Below are positions 44,106-55,480 of a stretch of DNA of 64,000 bases, one piece after another. Made by a program: the position numbers and the translations under genes. Position 1 is the stretch's first letter. The number at the start of each line of letters is the position of its first letter. The notes under the pieces were generated by a model that was not told the DNA's origin, did no database searches, and saw nothing but the letters and a program-made list of their open reading frames with translations. Source of the DNA: Sisyra terminalis (Eukaryota > Arthropoda > Insecta > Neuroptera > Sisyridae); NCBI GenBank assembly GCA_958496175.1, contig OY292274.1, positions 61,824,630 through 61,888,629 on the forward strand, read 5' to 3'.

Positions 44106-46569
44106 ATTAAATCACTAATGGTATCTGTTATTTATTATCTAGTTTCATATTAATATTTGGAAAAATAAAGGGCTCAGATTCTCCTTTTAAGTGGGTCAAA
44201 TTTGGTAATGTTCCATTTTTTACCTTGTTCTTTATTTTATTCGCGATTTATTTGTTAATTCAATTCATATATGCTATACTTTTCTCTTTTCTGGCTAAAT
44301 TTCCATTATGGGGAGATTTATTCGTGAATTAAGTTTAAAACAAAGTAGAATACGCAATGTCGCCAGATATTAACCAACCTATAAGGGACTTGAGCCAAAT
44401 AAAGATATATAAACAAGTTGAATATTTCTTTGTTTACAACACTGATAGGTAACTTCTACCGAATTACGTGTAAACGTAAAAATCATCAACTTATACTTAA
44501 CATATTATGTTATACTTGACAAGGTAATATACTCGTACAATTGGCCAACTATTGCAGAACCTGCGACTAATTCAATTACAGCAGCTTTTAAAGTTTAACT
44601 ATGTGCTTTATTAAGTCATTCCAAATGCTAATTTAATTGCAAATCGACGTCGTTTAAACAGAAAAGACAATTTTAAGGATATCGTCGGTATTCTTAGAAT
44701 CAAACCAATTACCAGTTCCGCAACCTACAATTAGTACGATATATTCGGTTAAAAACATTTTTAAATTATCAATTTAAGTCTTTAATCGTTCCACAGCTTA
44801 AGTCAGCTTAAGTAGTTTTTTTTTTTTTATAAAATAACAGGTGAACTTACTTTTAATACTAATTTGCGCGACGAGATTCCGGGAGTCACCAAAAAATTCA
44901 AAAAAACCGTTGGACAGTATATTGCCTCCTCCATATTCACAACTGTGTCAACTGAGTAGTAGGTACATTTATGAAGATGAAAGAATTAAATCACTTAATG
45001 TATTAATTGCTAATTGAAGCCGATTTTCGTATCTTCCTAAAAATCAATTTAGTGTCTCGGTGGTTATGTTACTAATGTTACTAATATTGGAGTGTATCTT
45101 TTCAATGGATTCCTCCACGCTTGTTGTTTTTTTTACGTCAAATAAACTTTAATTCTTGTTCTTTTTGACGACAATGCCTTTTTCAAAAATTCATTGTTTA
45201 TATTGCACTTCAAACATTACTTTTTCAAATTTTCTTTGTTAAGATTGTCTGTTCATTATTAGTCGTTTCAATTTTGCTTGGATTATGAATTTTATTCGTG
45301 TAAGATTGTATATCAAAGACACAATTGTAAAAATTTAACTACTGTTCCAAATTGTTAGAAATAGTTAGTTCAGTTTTAAGTTAAATAAAGTAACAAAAAT
45401 GATTGTCGATTTAAATTAAATAAGGATATCAGTAACGAGTATTGTGTTACGCCTAACTCCCAGTCGGAACAATTTTTGCCGACATCTTCAATAATCAACG
45501 TTCATATTTTAGTCAAATTATACTTAATCTTAATAAATTATATACACTTTAACTTTCCTTATGAGCTATCCAGTCCATTGGTGAAAATCACATAAAAATT
45601 TGGTCAATAGTTTTTGAGTTTATCGAATTACTAAGTTAAAAAATATTAACATATTTATCATAATATGTCCTCATGGCGTAATTAACGGTACAAGACATCG
45701 TTGGTGTATCATTGAATAATATTTCACCAATATTTTTTCGATACGTTTTTACTATACGAAATATTACAATTGCTAATTTTCTTTTGAGGTACTTTTTTAA
45801 ACTTTTATTACCCAACATTTTGAAGAGCAAAACAAGGAGAAAGTAAGGTTTGAAATCATGCCCTTTATATTCGAAGCGTGAATGCTGCCACTTTACCAAT
45901 AAGATATCATGCAGAACGTAAGTTTTCAACGTATTTAATATATTTAAATCGTTTTCGGCGACTTGGTTGCAAAACAGTTTTCGACTTACATAAAAATTTA
46001 ATTGGATTTTATTATAATATATTTAAACCTTCCGTGAAAAGTTATCTAACCGATTGTAAAATCGTGGTTTAGGGTAAGTTAGTGGAAATCCAAGTAAACG
46101 CGGAAGATGATTGATATTCAATAAAGTGTTAATTTTCATTTTGAAATTATAATTTTTTGCATTGATTAAGTACCTAGTTAAAATCAAATCAAGAATGTAA
46201 GAATATTTGTAAATATTTCCGCATTTTGGATATTTAAATTTTCATTTTTGTACCTCTTGTAAATGTTTGCAAGTTGCAGTTGCAGCGATTGGAATAGGCG
46301 ATTCAATTAAAGGAAATTCAATAAAGCAACATTTCATAAGGAATTTGGTGAATATAGTAATATCTCTAATCTTAATTTTATATTTCTTTTCTCTTGGATT
46401 ATTTTTCAGCAAAATAGTTTTGCATTTTACAAAATATTTTCTCTGTTGACAGTTTCTGGACCCTTTTGAATACTAGGATGGTCCACTAATATTGATGAAG
46501 AGTATTTGACGGTCCCACCATTGTCTGAGAAGAATCAACTTTCATTTCCATTCTTCAAACTTTATTGGT
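44106..46569. other. AT-rich intergenic DNA with one tRNA-like relic
   Basis: The minus strand at about 45838-45910 has an exact A box (TGGTAAAGTGG) and, 31 bases on, a B-box-like ATTTCAAACC with one mismatch. GAAAATCACATAAAAATTTG at about 45584 resembles the common insect repeat motif seen near 6140. No gene was found. Confidence 0.33.
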
Positions 46570-46980
46570 TAATATATAAGATATATTGCAGTCCAATTTA
46601 TGTAGTGTACATTATTACAATTAATATTAAAAATATTCGTGATGTATTGCCCAGATACGTATTTCGATTGCCAAGTAAGCTTCATCAGTGGTCATCAAGT
46701 AGTTTGGATCACTCCGTAACTGCTTACTTGTGAATCATCACAAAGCAGTTACGGAGTGATCCAAACTACTTGATGACCACTGAGGAAAATTGCTTGACAA
46801 TCGAAATACGTATCTGGGCAATACGTCCCCAATATTTTTGTTTGAACTTCTGTTCAAATTTATGTTTGTGGTATGATTTTTATATATTATTATATTAAAT
46901 TATACTACATAAATTGGACTGCAATATATCTTATATATTGTATACACAGTATAACTGTTCAAAGTTAGCGAAAAAATCTT
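46570..46980. mobile_element. Palindromic MITE, long form with nested palindrome
   Basis: The outer arms (AATATATAAGATATATTGCA and onwards, 46570-46610, with 46897-46942) are the same as in the element at 22103-22264. The 3' flank ACTGTTCAAAGTTAGCGAAAA is also shared. Inside lies a second palindrome (about 46645-46830), whose arms CAATCGAAATACGTATCTGG face each other around AGCAGTTACGGAGTGATCCA. The nested part is absent from the short form at 22103. Confidence 0.72.
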
Positions 46981-49203
46981 ATTTTTTTTATTGGTTAAAG
47001 TTAACGAAAAAGAAAACTCAAAATTATCAAATTTGAACTTAAACAACTCATTTGACAACTGAGGATATCTAATGCACTTGGAAAAATATCGCCAATGTCT
47101 TTGATAAGAACTAAACGACAATACCAAATTTGTATCCTTTCTAATATATGTCGGGGTATTTCCATAAAAATTGCAAATTGAAAATTTAATAGGTCACTCT
47201 TATAATAAATGCGTTTAGTACGGTCTTAACATAATCCAAGAAGCGATAAAAAGTGTCAAAATTAAAATTAAATCGCAAGCAACTTTACAGTAGTACCTAT
47301 AATCCTTGGGAAGCTAAATATATTTAATTAACTTCAATTAAAAATAATTTTGAAAACTGGAATATCTGCAAGAAAATATTATTCTTGGAATGTTTTTACT
47401 GAAAAAAAAAAATCAATTTTTTACTTTGAAAAAATATTATATACCATAATTGTCACTTAAATTTCATAATATTGTCAATATCTGTTTCGCATCCTGTGCA
47501 TTATTAATTCCCATTGAACACATAATTAATATATAGAGCAGCTCTAAAAGTCTTCAAACCGGTCCAGAAAATGATTATATATGGCAAAATCTATATGAGC
47601 GTATATACATGAGGAGATACAACTAATTACTGGTTTTCACCTGATTTTAATGGCGTTGCGAGATGAAAAGATAAGGCAGATTATAAATTTTGAAGGAATC
47701 TTAATGTACCAAACATACGAGTTAAAAAGGCTTATTTTGAATAATTTTGATAACGAGATGGATACGTTAGATTGATGGGGTGCAAGTATCAGTTTTCAAA
47801 TGATTATTACTTTTATATTAAGTTACATGTGTTTTAGGTGTAAAAATCACGCGGATGGATTTTTAATAGTTTTCGATTCACCGAATCGTGGATGATCGAT
47901 TGTATTAATATGTCGAGAAATTCAGATCAAATTAAAACGTTACAATGTCTGGAAAAAAGAATGTGCTTTTCTCAGCGGTACAAAACGTGGACATGGATGT
48001 AGACAGGAAATATTTTCAAATATAAATCTTTTAGATAAAATCGTTTTTGGTAGAACAAGAAAAATACGTATGTGCCTCGGTCGACTCGGAGGACAGTTAC
48101 AAATTTGAGGCACTTTGCATGATTTGCCGTCGAGTCGAGCGGTTTTATAACTATCCTTTTGTACATATTTTTTTTTGGTTTCAGTCTCGAAATCTCGAAA
48201 TTGTCATCAAAATAACGTTTAAATTGTATTTATATGTCTCTAGTTTATATGCACCACGTTTAGACGTATATAAAATACAATTTTATTTTATTTTTGTGAC
48301 GTTAATTCGTCGCTAAACTATTCATATTTAACAATGCGACATAATCGGTGTGTGAGAAATTTTTATTTGGAGATTTCGTGTGTAAATTAGCATTTAATTC
48401 TGGCCACTTCTTCTTCTCCATCGGTTTTTTTTTTCTTCGTTCGGTTTTAAGGGAAAAGATTGAGGAGTTGAGGTTTGTTCTTTTCGTGAAACTCACATAA
48501 AATTAAGGTAAGTAATTGGGTGGTCTCATGCAGATCTTTTTAATTACATTTTTGTGTAATAAATCTCCAAATAAAATTTACGAGAAAAATGCTCCTCGAG
48601 TTCTGTTGCACAGTCCAATTGCAATAAAAATGTGCTCCAAATAAAATGAGTCAATCAATTATATTAAATGTAATTTTTTTTTAAGAAAAAAGTCTGTTTT
48701 TTTTCAATTTGGGGAACATAATTTGCATGAAAATAAAATCTTTTGCGAAAATTTGTCAAATTTTTAAATCCCAAATTACTTATGTTCGTTAACCCTTGTG
48801 AAAGATTTAACCTCTGAAATCCCTCCTGTGTGAAAGACTTTAAAAATATTTAAATTTTCAATACTTTGTGTACACATATACACAATAACAAAAGATTTTT
48901 TAAGGTTTACAAATCTAAAAAAACGAGGATTATCCCTTTGAGTTTGCAAAAAACGAGGTTCGTAACGATATTTAAAACTAAAAGGTTACGAAGGGTTTCT
49001 TTACATAACAATTAACAATAAAAAAAAACTTATATAATTGGAATGGAGTAAAATTTAACAGCATATCAAGTTTATAATTTTTTGTTTTACATTATTGCCC
49101 TCTCCCATCATTCCTTCGATTGCCAAGTTAAATTTTCACCAAATAAAATTGTATTGGATTGAGAAAATCTTGCTTATTAAATTTGTTTTCAATCAATATT
49201 TTA
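46981..49203. other. AT-rich intergenic DNA, nothing firm
   Basis: Positions 47840-48130 are of higher complexity, with a CACGCG-like word near 47850. Open stretches at 47972-48166 (minus) and 48047-48316 (plus) overlap on opposite strands and have no known domain. Confidence 0.33.
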
Positions 49204-49960
49204 AGTCCAATGCCGCCCTAAGCCTAATTCGATATGCCGCCCTTGTTGTTCCATACCAAGATGGTTATTAATAGAAGACACCTTATTTTAAAATATTTAA
49301 ATTATAAATATTTTTTACTATTTTTAACAAAACTTCTTATGTATTTTTATATATATTTTTAATATAACTTATTCGTTTCAATAATATTTATCAAAGATTT
49401 ATATAATTCACAGCATTTTTCCAATTATCACATATAAATCACTTATCTTTCTAACCTTGGTTCATGCAAAAACGTTGATTATATCGTCGTAATCGATTTC
49501 TTGCATTCATTGGCCGTCAATGAATAACAATGCATTTATTTTCTGATATCTTCAGTGTTGAATCTTTAAGAAGATAATGTAAAAGAATTCATTCATAAAC
49601 GATGGTCTCTTCTAAATCATAAGCTTTTTAGATAGTTTTAAATAACTACGACGTATTTCGATTGCCAGGACTCGCGATGGACATTAAATATTTTGACGAA
49701 AAAGGATCAGCTTATCAAAAAAAATCCTACGATTCTTAAGAAATACAAAACCATTATGAGGATCTATAATTTATTTTGAATGTAGCGTATTAGATTGTTT
49801 TAAATAAGTACAACGTATTTCGATTGTCAGGATTCGCGTAGGACATTAAATATTCTGACGAAAAAGGATCGGCTTATCAAAAAAATCCTACGATTTTTAA
49901 GAACTACAAAACCATTATGAGGAACTCTAATTTATTCTGAATGCCCCCGGAATGGCAGTT
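49204..49960 (-). mobile_element. Decayed hAT element copy with 162-bp tandem duplication
   Basis: The left edge (TCCAATGCCGCCCTAAGCC and CGATATGCCGCC) matches, in inverted orientation, the terminus at about 63750-63817. The minus strand at 49625-49440 encodes a damaged hAT C-terminal domain, and beyond it lies TAGATTGTTTTAAATAAGTA with CGTATTTCGATTG, again matching the sequence next to the hAT relic at 63225-63275. The order terminus, domain, flank is thus the same in both copies. Two tandem 162-bp units (about 49629-49790 and 49791-49950) end this copy. Confidence 0.62.
49440..49625 (-). pseudogene. hAT dimerisation domain relic
   Basis: In changing frames the minus strand reads LLHYLLKDSTLKISENKC and then MQEIDYDDIINVFA, a stop, and TKVRK. 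The second part matches the conserved V.EIDYDDIINDFA.AK.RK end of hAT transposases. The SGERSFS core is lost. Several frameshifts are present. Confidence 0.6.
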
Positions 49961-50111
49961 CTACCCAAATGTTTTCGCCAGTGATTTAATAGGTAATTGA
50001 AAAATGTGATGTGATAAATGGGAAAATAAATTCTATAAAAAATATTTATTATACTTTACTGAAGTTATTCCATACATTCATGTAAGGAAACTAATTTTGG
50101 TGTTCCGAAAA

Positions 50112-50165
50112 TTTTTCCGCCTCTAAAATCATACCACCCTAGGTCCAGGCCTCACGGGCATAGAC
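50112..50165. repeat. Shared terminus-like block, copy B
   Basis: CTCTAAAATCATACCACCC followed by TAGGTCCAGGCC matches the block at 985-1030. It could be the far end of the hAT-type element starting at 49204, but the two ends do not pair well. Confidence 0.35.
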
Positions 50166-50293
50166 GTAAATCTATCACTGATTTCAACTATTGCTCTACT
50201 TAAACAATTATTAATTCAATTTCAAAAATATTAATAACAATGCAGAACAATAACATTATAGCGCTTACCTCCTACATCTCTATGTTTTCAAAG

Positions 50294-50603
50294 TCGGTGA
50301 GGAAAATTTCTCCGAAACGGCTGGACCGATCGGCTTGAAATTTTCACACAATCTTCTTAGATATTTGTATCAGGTAATGATCGAAGGAATAAGGTTTCTG
50401 ACAATAATTTCGATTTTTTAAGCCACTTTAAACTGTAAATTTTCTTTAAAAAAACGATTTTTTTCTTTGGGAAGCCGCCATTTTGTCAAAAATCAAAATT
50501 TTGACTATTCTATCATATTACCTGTATTCATCTATCCTAAAAATAAATCTTTTGGTTTTTTTATTTCAGATAATTTGGATCAGAGATATCTTCCTCACCG
50601 CCA
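50294..50603. repeat. Interspersed repeat with inverted ends
   Basis: GTCGGTGAGGAAAATTT at the left is inverted as ATATCTTCCTCACCGCC at the right. The internal words GCTGGACCGATCGGCTTGAA and GCCGCCATTTTG are typical of common insect repeats. No target duplication was found. Confidence 0.45.
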
Positions 50604-51574
50604 GACATCTTTTTGTGGAGGTCCTCTAGGAGATCTACTACAGGAACAACGGAACCGAATATTTTTGTAAATAAATCATGAATTCTTAAAATAAATTAAA
50701 ATCGCTATATGCACATTTATTCTATGTATTTATTTAATGAAAAGTCTCTTCACAAAAAAACACGTTTTTTCGGACTTACAAGTGGATATAACCCCTTAAG
50801 GGACGTTTATTAAATTCCAAAATCCTTAATATTTTATAAAAAGTTTTCAAAGTTTCAAAATCATTATTCAGTTGAACGTATTGATTTAAAAATTGATGGG
50901 AAATCAATTTTTCGGCGTTAATTATGCCAAAAATTACAACTTACCTGTCAGTGAAAGTTAATTAAGACCTTATAATGATATTAATATAGATACCTTACTT
51001 ATAAGGTTCCAAAGATTGTAAATTCCTCCCTCTTTCCTCTTCTCGACTTGTCACCCGCCGCTATTTTCAGATTATCAATCATAAATTTCGGATTTAATAG
51101 TATTAGTAGATGTAAAGCAATGCTAATCCCGGATATTGAGTTCACCTTTTTTTGCGTTCAATCTTGTCAAGATTGAAGCGATTATTATAACGAACTGAAG
51201 TTAGAAACGGGGTAAACAAGTTTTATTGCAATTTCCATATACTTGGCACTCGTATCAGTGATTTTGGATCTGTTATAAGTGGTGATTAAGAATCGAAATC
51301 ACTTGAAATTAGTTTCACAAATTAATTTTCTAAGTGACTAAAATCTTTGTAAATTGATTGAAAATTTAGTTAATTAGAAAATTCGAGTTTTGCATTGTTG
51401 TTTTCTTGATTTACTTTATAGCTAGCGAATGTAGAGAATAGGTGAATTAATTCAAAATGATTAATTTTTAAATTTAATTTTTATCCCCAAATTAAGGTGC
51501 AAGAACCAACAATCAATATTGATTAATAATTTCAAAATGATGTCTTTATGATTTCGTAACAAATTAAAAATAGT
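50604..51574. other. AT-rich intergenic DNA, nothing recognised
   Basis: No repeat, domain or terminal repeat was identified. Confidence 0.35.
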
Positions 51575-52480
51575 TTCAAAAAAATCAATTTGGTCTTGTA
51601 AAAGGTAAAGGAACCAAAAATGCACTTTATTGCATAGCAAACATTATTTAAAATAAATTAAAAGAAAAACAGAAAAGCCTAATAACGTTTATAGACTTAG
51701 CAAAAGCTTTTGATACTGTAAATCACAGAATACTGCTTAAAAAAATAGAAAATTATGGTATTAGAGGTATGGGTTTCTCTTTAATAAATAGTTATCTAAC
51801 TAAAAGAATACAAATGGAAAAAATTAACTATAGCTTTAGTAATAAAGAAAGTATAAATACTGGAGTTCCACAAGGAACTATACTAGTACCCTTACTCTTT
51901 ATATTATCTATTAATGACCTATTAGATATCTTACATAAAAACACTGTGATTTCAAATGCGGATGATACTGCTATTGTTAGTGTAGACAAAACGTAGAAAA
52001 AGGCTCAAAATAAAATGAATAAATATTTAATGCAAGTGCATAATTGGTTGACAGTGAATTGCCAAAACTGTATATGACCTTTGGTGATTAATCTTCCAAT
52101 TATTATAGCAATAAAAATAAGTAGCGAAAGGTAAATAGAGTAGAACCATGCAAATATTTAGGAATTACTATAGACTGGCATATGAAATAGGAAAATGATA
52201 TAGGAGGGATAATTGAAAAAAAAATATTTTATTTGGTTATACTAGGCTATCCAAAATAATAAAGCAAAGATCCCTACTAATGATCTACTATGCTCTATTC
52301 CATAGCATCAGTACTTACGGTATTACTACTTTGGGAGAAGTATATAATAATGTTAGAAACACATTGCAAAATAGGCAAAAAAAATATTAAAAATATTCAT
52401 GAAAAAAAGCAAACGAATTACTTGAGGCTTTAAATATAAAAATAAAGTTTTATTTTAGAATCTTTATTGCAAAATTATCA
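51575..52480 (+). pseudogene. Non-LTR retrotransposon reverse transcriptase relic
   Basis: The plus strand reads through the RT palm: LITFIDLAKAFDTVNHRILL (RT block with the first catalytic Asp), then GIRGMGFSLINSYLTKR, then NTGVPQGTILVPLLFILSIN and NADDTAIV. The last corresponds to the YADDT catalytic box with Tyr replaced by Asn. One 75-codon frame is intact (51769-51996), with in-frame extension upstream. After a stop at about 51994, weaker matches continue (CKYLGITID, then LYYALFHSISTYGI near 52280), as in the thumb region of jockey/CR1-type RTs. No endonuclease part was seen. It is dead through stops and frameshifts. Confidence 0.85.
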
Positions 52481-53911
52481 CAATATACAGCCACTAAAGA
52501 TATTTAATTTCCTTACATTAAAGTATAAAAAATAAGGTAGTTTTGTAAATAATATGTTAACATTTTTTTGTATTTTATTTAGTTTATAAGTTTAAGTTTT
52601 AGTGATTAGTAATACAGACCATGTACAGGTAACATAACTACCTCTATGGTATTACTTCATTTGCAAATCTAATGTATGCTAATTATGAAAAAAGCTCCAA
52701 AGCCTGATTGTTTTGGACACAAGATTTTACGATGAGCTTTAAATAGAATAAAGTTTTCACCAAGTTATGGTTCATGTAGTGAAAGTAGAAGTAAAAATAA
52801 ATTGTTTTCATAGTGTCTCAAAATAAGAATTAATTTTCTTTACATTTTAAATGAACGGTATTAAAAAAAAAAACGATTCTCATCCTACGTTATGAATATT
52901 TGCAATTCATTCTTCCTTTTAAATTTAATTATATTCTTGTATTAAATAAATGTGGAGGATGTGTGTAATAACAATTCTTATTACTTTCAGGTTCCAAGAG
53001 CTGCAATACAAACATCAAAATAAAAACAAAGCATTATTGATTTTAGTAAGAAGCCTCGTCGTCAAATATATGGTACACATTATGATAAATAGCAATAGGC
53101 AGAGGTATATAGCTGGTTGGGGTTGACTGAGTGCGATTAATAGCCTTTTAAAATTTCGTGAATAATGCATTGAATAGTTAATATGCTTATAGATAAGTAT
53201 ATATGAGAGAAAATAGTTGGATTTTCTTGGGGAGGTTTTATGCTCCATCCATAATACGAGGATGATTCCAATGGTGAGACAAACGAACCGCAACAAAGTT
53301 ATCTGTGGTGATCGTTGCGCGTGAAACAAACCATGTTTTGTCTTAGCTGTTAAAACAAATGGCATTTTTATGCAAACCGGCAGACATAAATTAACAAATA
53401 CTTTACAAGGAAATTTATAGCAGCATTATTTAATATCATTTCAAACATTTCTTTCTCCTATACCTACCTACTTATATGCGTATACACGTTTGATTTACAG
53501 AGGAACAAATTGAATTTTTGATAATGCTGTTTCATGCATTTTTACGTTAATTTATTATGCATGCAGTATAAATTCAAGTGGCGTATTTGTGTGCTTTTCA
53601 GGAATTTTTCATTTTTTTGAAATATTGGTACATGTATGTGAGTCAGAAGGCACGAGGCGCCCTTTGAATTATGCATAATCGGCCCGAGATTTGGTTTGGA
53701 ATCACGTTTCATTAATTCAGGTCATTTTTGTTCTTCAAAGTCTGAAGGACTCGTGATATTAAGTTGTTTGATAATAACGTGAAACATTGGTCTTGCAACT
53801 AAATAGTTTTAAATAGAATAATCCTTACAGAAACCGAGCTTTAAAATCATATTTAGTTTCGAAATTTAACTCTCATACATTTTTATATTGTCGCTTGAAC
53901 CCAATTATAAT
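52481..53911. other. Intergenic DNA with a candidate block at 53590-53740
   Basis: A block with GAGGCGCC and the palindrome TTATGCATAA (about 53670) is non-repetitive and G+C-richer. The 116-codon minus-strand open stretch (53015-53365) is hydrophobic at its end but has no recognised family. Confidence 0.3.
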
Positions 53912-54060
53912 GTTTACCGTCTTAAGGATTTGAATTATTGAAAAAGCGATTAATTATCATAGAGTTCAAATTCCATAAGGTATTCACTTATTCTTATATG
54001 TACTCAACTGGGAAATACTAATGGAAGAAAAGAAAATCATAAGTCAGTTTTTCTCGAATG
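53912..54060 (+). repeat. Direct repeat flanking the foldback element, left copy
   Basis: From TTTACCGTCTTAAGGATTTG to AGTCAGTTTTTCTCGAATGA this matches 55277-55480, including GAATTATTGAAAAA and GAAGAAAAGAAAATCAT. The right copy has an extra insert of about 60 bp. The foldback lies exactly between the copies. Confidence 0.7.
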
Positions 54061-54096
54061 AGTTTTGTGTGGGACCACCTAGGGTAAATACTAGGC

Positions 54097-55273
54097 TAGA
54101 CCAAAAAAATCTACTATGTTTTTTTTAAAGTACATCGAAAATATTTTTCAAGGTGACAAAAAAAAATACAGGGAAAGTTTGAGCCCTTAATATTAATATT
54201 AAGAGGTCTATCATCTTTAATTTCGATTTTTTATTTGTGTTTTCATTTTTGCGGCAATGTTGTGAAACTATCAAGATAAAAAAAATCATATGCACATATA
54301 TTTATAGAAAATTAAATTCCCAACAAAAAACGTTTGCTTGAAAATTTTTGCCAGACACGCCGTTTCCGAATAATCAAGCTTTAAACATTGATATAATTTT
54401 TAGATTTATCTAATTTTTTTTTTGGAATTTTGTAACTAACGAACAAATAAATATATGGAAATGAACAATATAGATTCTTGAAGGGAATTTAATGCTATAC
54501 AAAAAAGGACTCTTAATGTTTTTACATTAAATCACTCTTTGAAAAGTTATTCACAATTATAGTGTAAGGAAAAATTAAATTATTGTTTTTTTCGTTGTTG
54601 AACCATTTTTTTTTTCATTCAGCGGAACAAATTGATATTTTACATGATCGAAAATCATCATTTAATCAATCTTATCGCTTGAAATATCAAAATTTTATAA
54701 TATATCCAAGCCTATTCTCGGTTAACAGCTACTTATTACACGAAAACGTAGATTTACTGCCTTAAAATAATTAAAAAATTACAATTATGTGATTTTACTT
54801 TAGAAAATTATTCATTTACATTATTTTATACTTTAGTATATTTGATTAATTAATATATACGAATCCACATCTTTCTATATTTTAAGAATCTATATTGTTT
54901 TTTTCTGTATATTTATTTGTTCCTTAGTTACAAAATTCCAAAATAAAGAAGATAAATCTAAAAATTATATCAATGTTTAAAGTTTGATTATTCGGAAACG
55001 GCGTGTCTGGCAAAAATTTTAAATGAATTTTTTTTTTGTAGGGAATTTAATTTTTTATAAATATATGTTTAGATGAATTTTTAACCTTGATAGTTTGACA
55101 GCATTGACGCAAAAATGAAAGCACAAATAAAAAATCGAAATGAAAGATGATAGACCTCTTAATATTAATATTAAGGGCTCAAACCTTCCCGATAATTTTT
55201 TTTGTCACCTTCAACAATATTTTCGATATACTTTTCAAAAAAAAAAAATAGTTGATTTTTTTGGCCCAGTCTA
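54097..55273. mobile_element. TAGACTGGGCC foldback element, most complete copy, 1177 bp
   Basis: The left end TAGACC lacks the TGGG seen at other ends, while the right end is complete (GGCCCAGTCTA). The arms of about 430 bp pair over most of their length (GAAAATATTTTTCAAGG, GCCAGACACGCCGTTTCCGA, AACGAACAAATAAATATATG). An unpaired centre at about 54560-54890 is unique to this copy. The palindrome lies 89 bp from the left end and 98 bp from the right. No 8-bp target duplication is evident (TACTAGGC against GTCTTTTA); instead a longer direct repeat flanks it. Confidence 0.82.
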
Positions 55274-55276
55274 GTC

Positions 55277-55480
55277 TTTTACCGTTTTAAGGATTTGAAT
55301 TATTGAAAAATCGAATAATTACCATAGGGTCCAAATTCTATAAGGAATTAATTTATACATTTGGGTCTCACTGGACATTGATGAGGCATTCTAAATAGGG
55401 AAATTTTTATATGAACCCAACCTGCAAATACTAATAGAAGAAAAGAAAATCATTAGTCAGTTTTTCCCGAATGATAATTT
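55277..55480 (+). repeat. Direct repeat flanking the foldback element, right copy
   Basis: Matches 53912-54060 from TTTACCGTTTTAAGGATTTG through ATTAGTCAGTTTTTCCCGAA, with an insertion (GGGTCTCACTGGACATTGAT and neighbours) after the first third. Confidence 0.7.

Noticed and set aside
48047..48316. 89-aa ORF on the plus strand
   Set aside because: It overlaps an equally open frame on the other strand and contains no recognised motif.
49629..49950. CRISPR-like or satellite array
   Set aside because: Only two units of 162 bp, with no spacer pattern, in a eukaryotic transposon context.
53015..53365. 116-aa membrane-like protein
   Set aside because: The hydrophobic end derives from AT-rich codons. 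No homology or splice context was seen, and the length is within chance for this composition.
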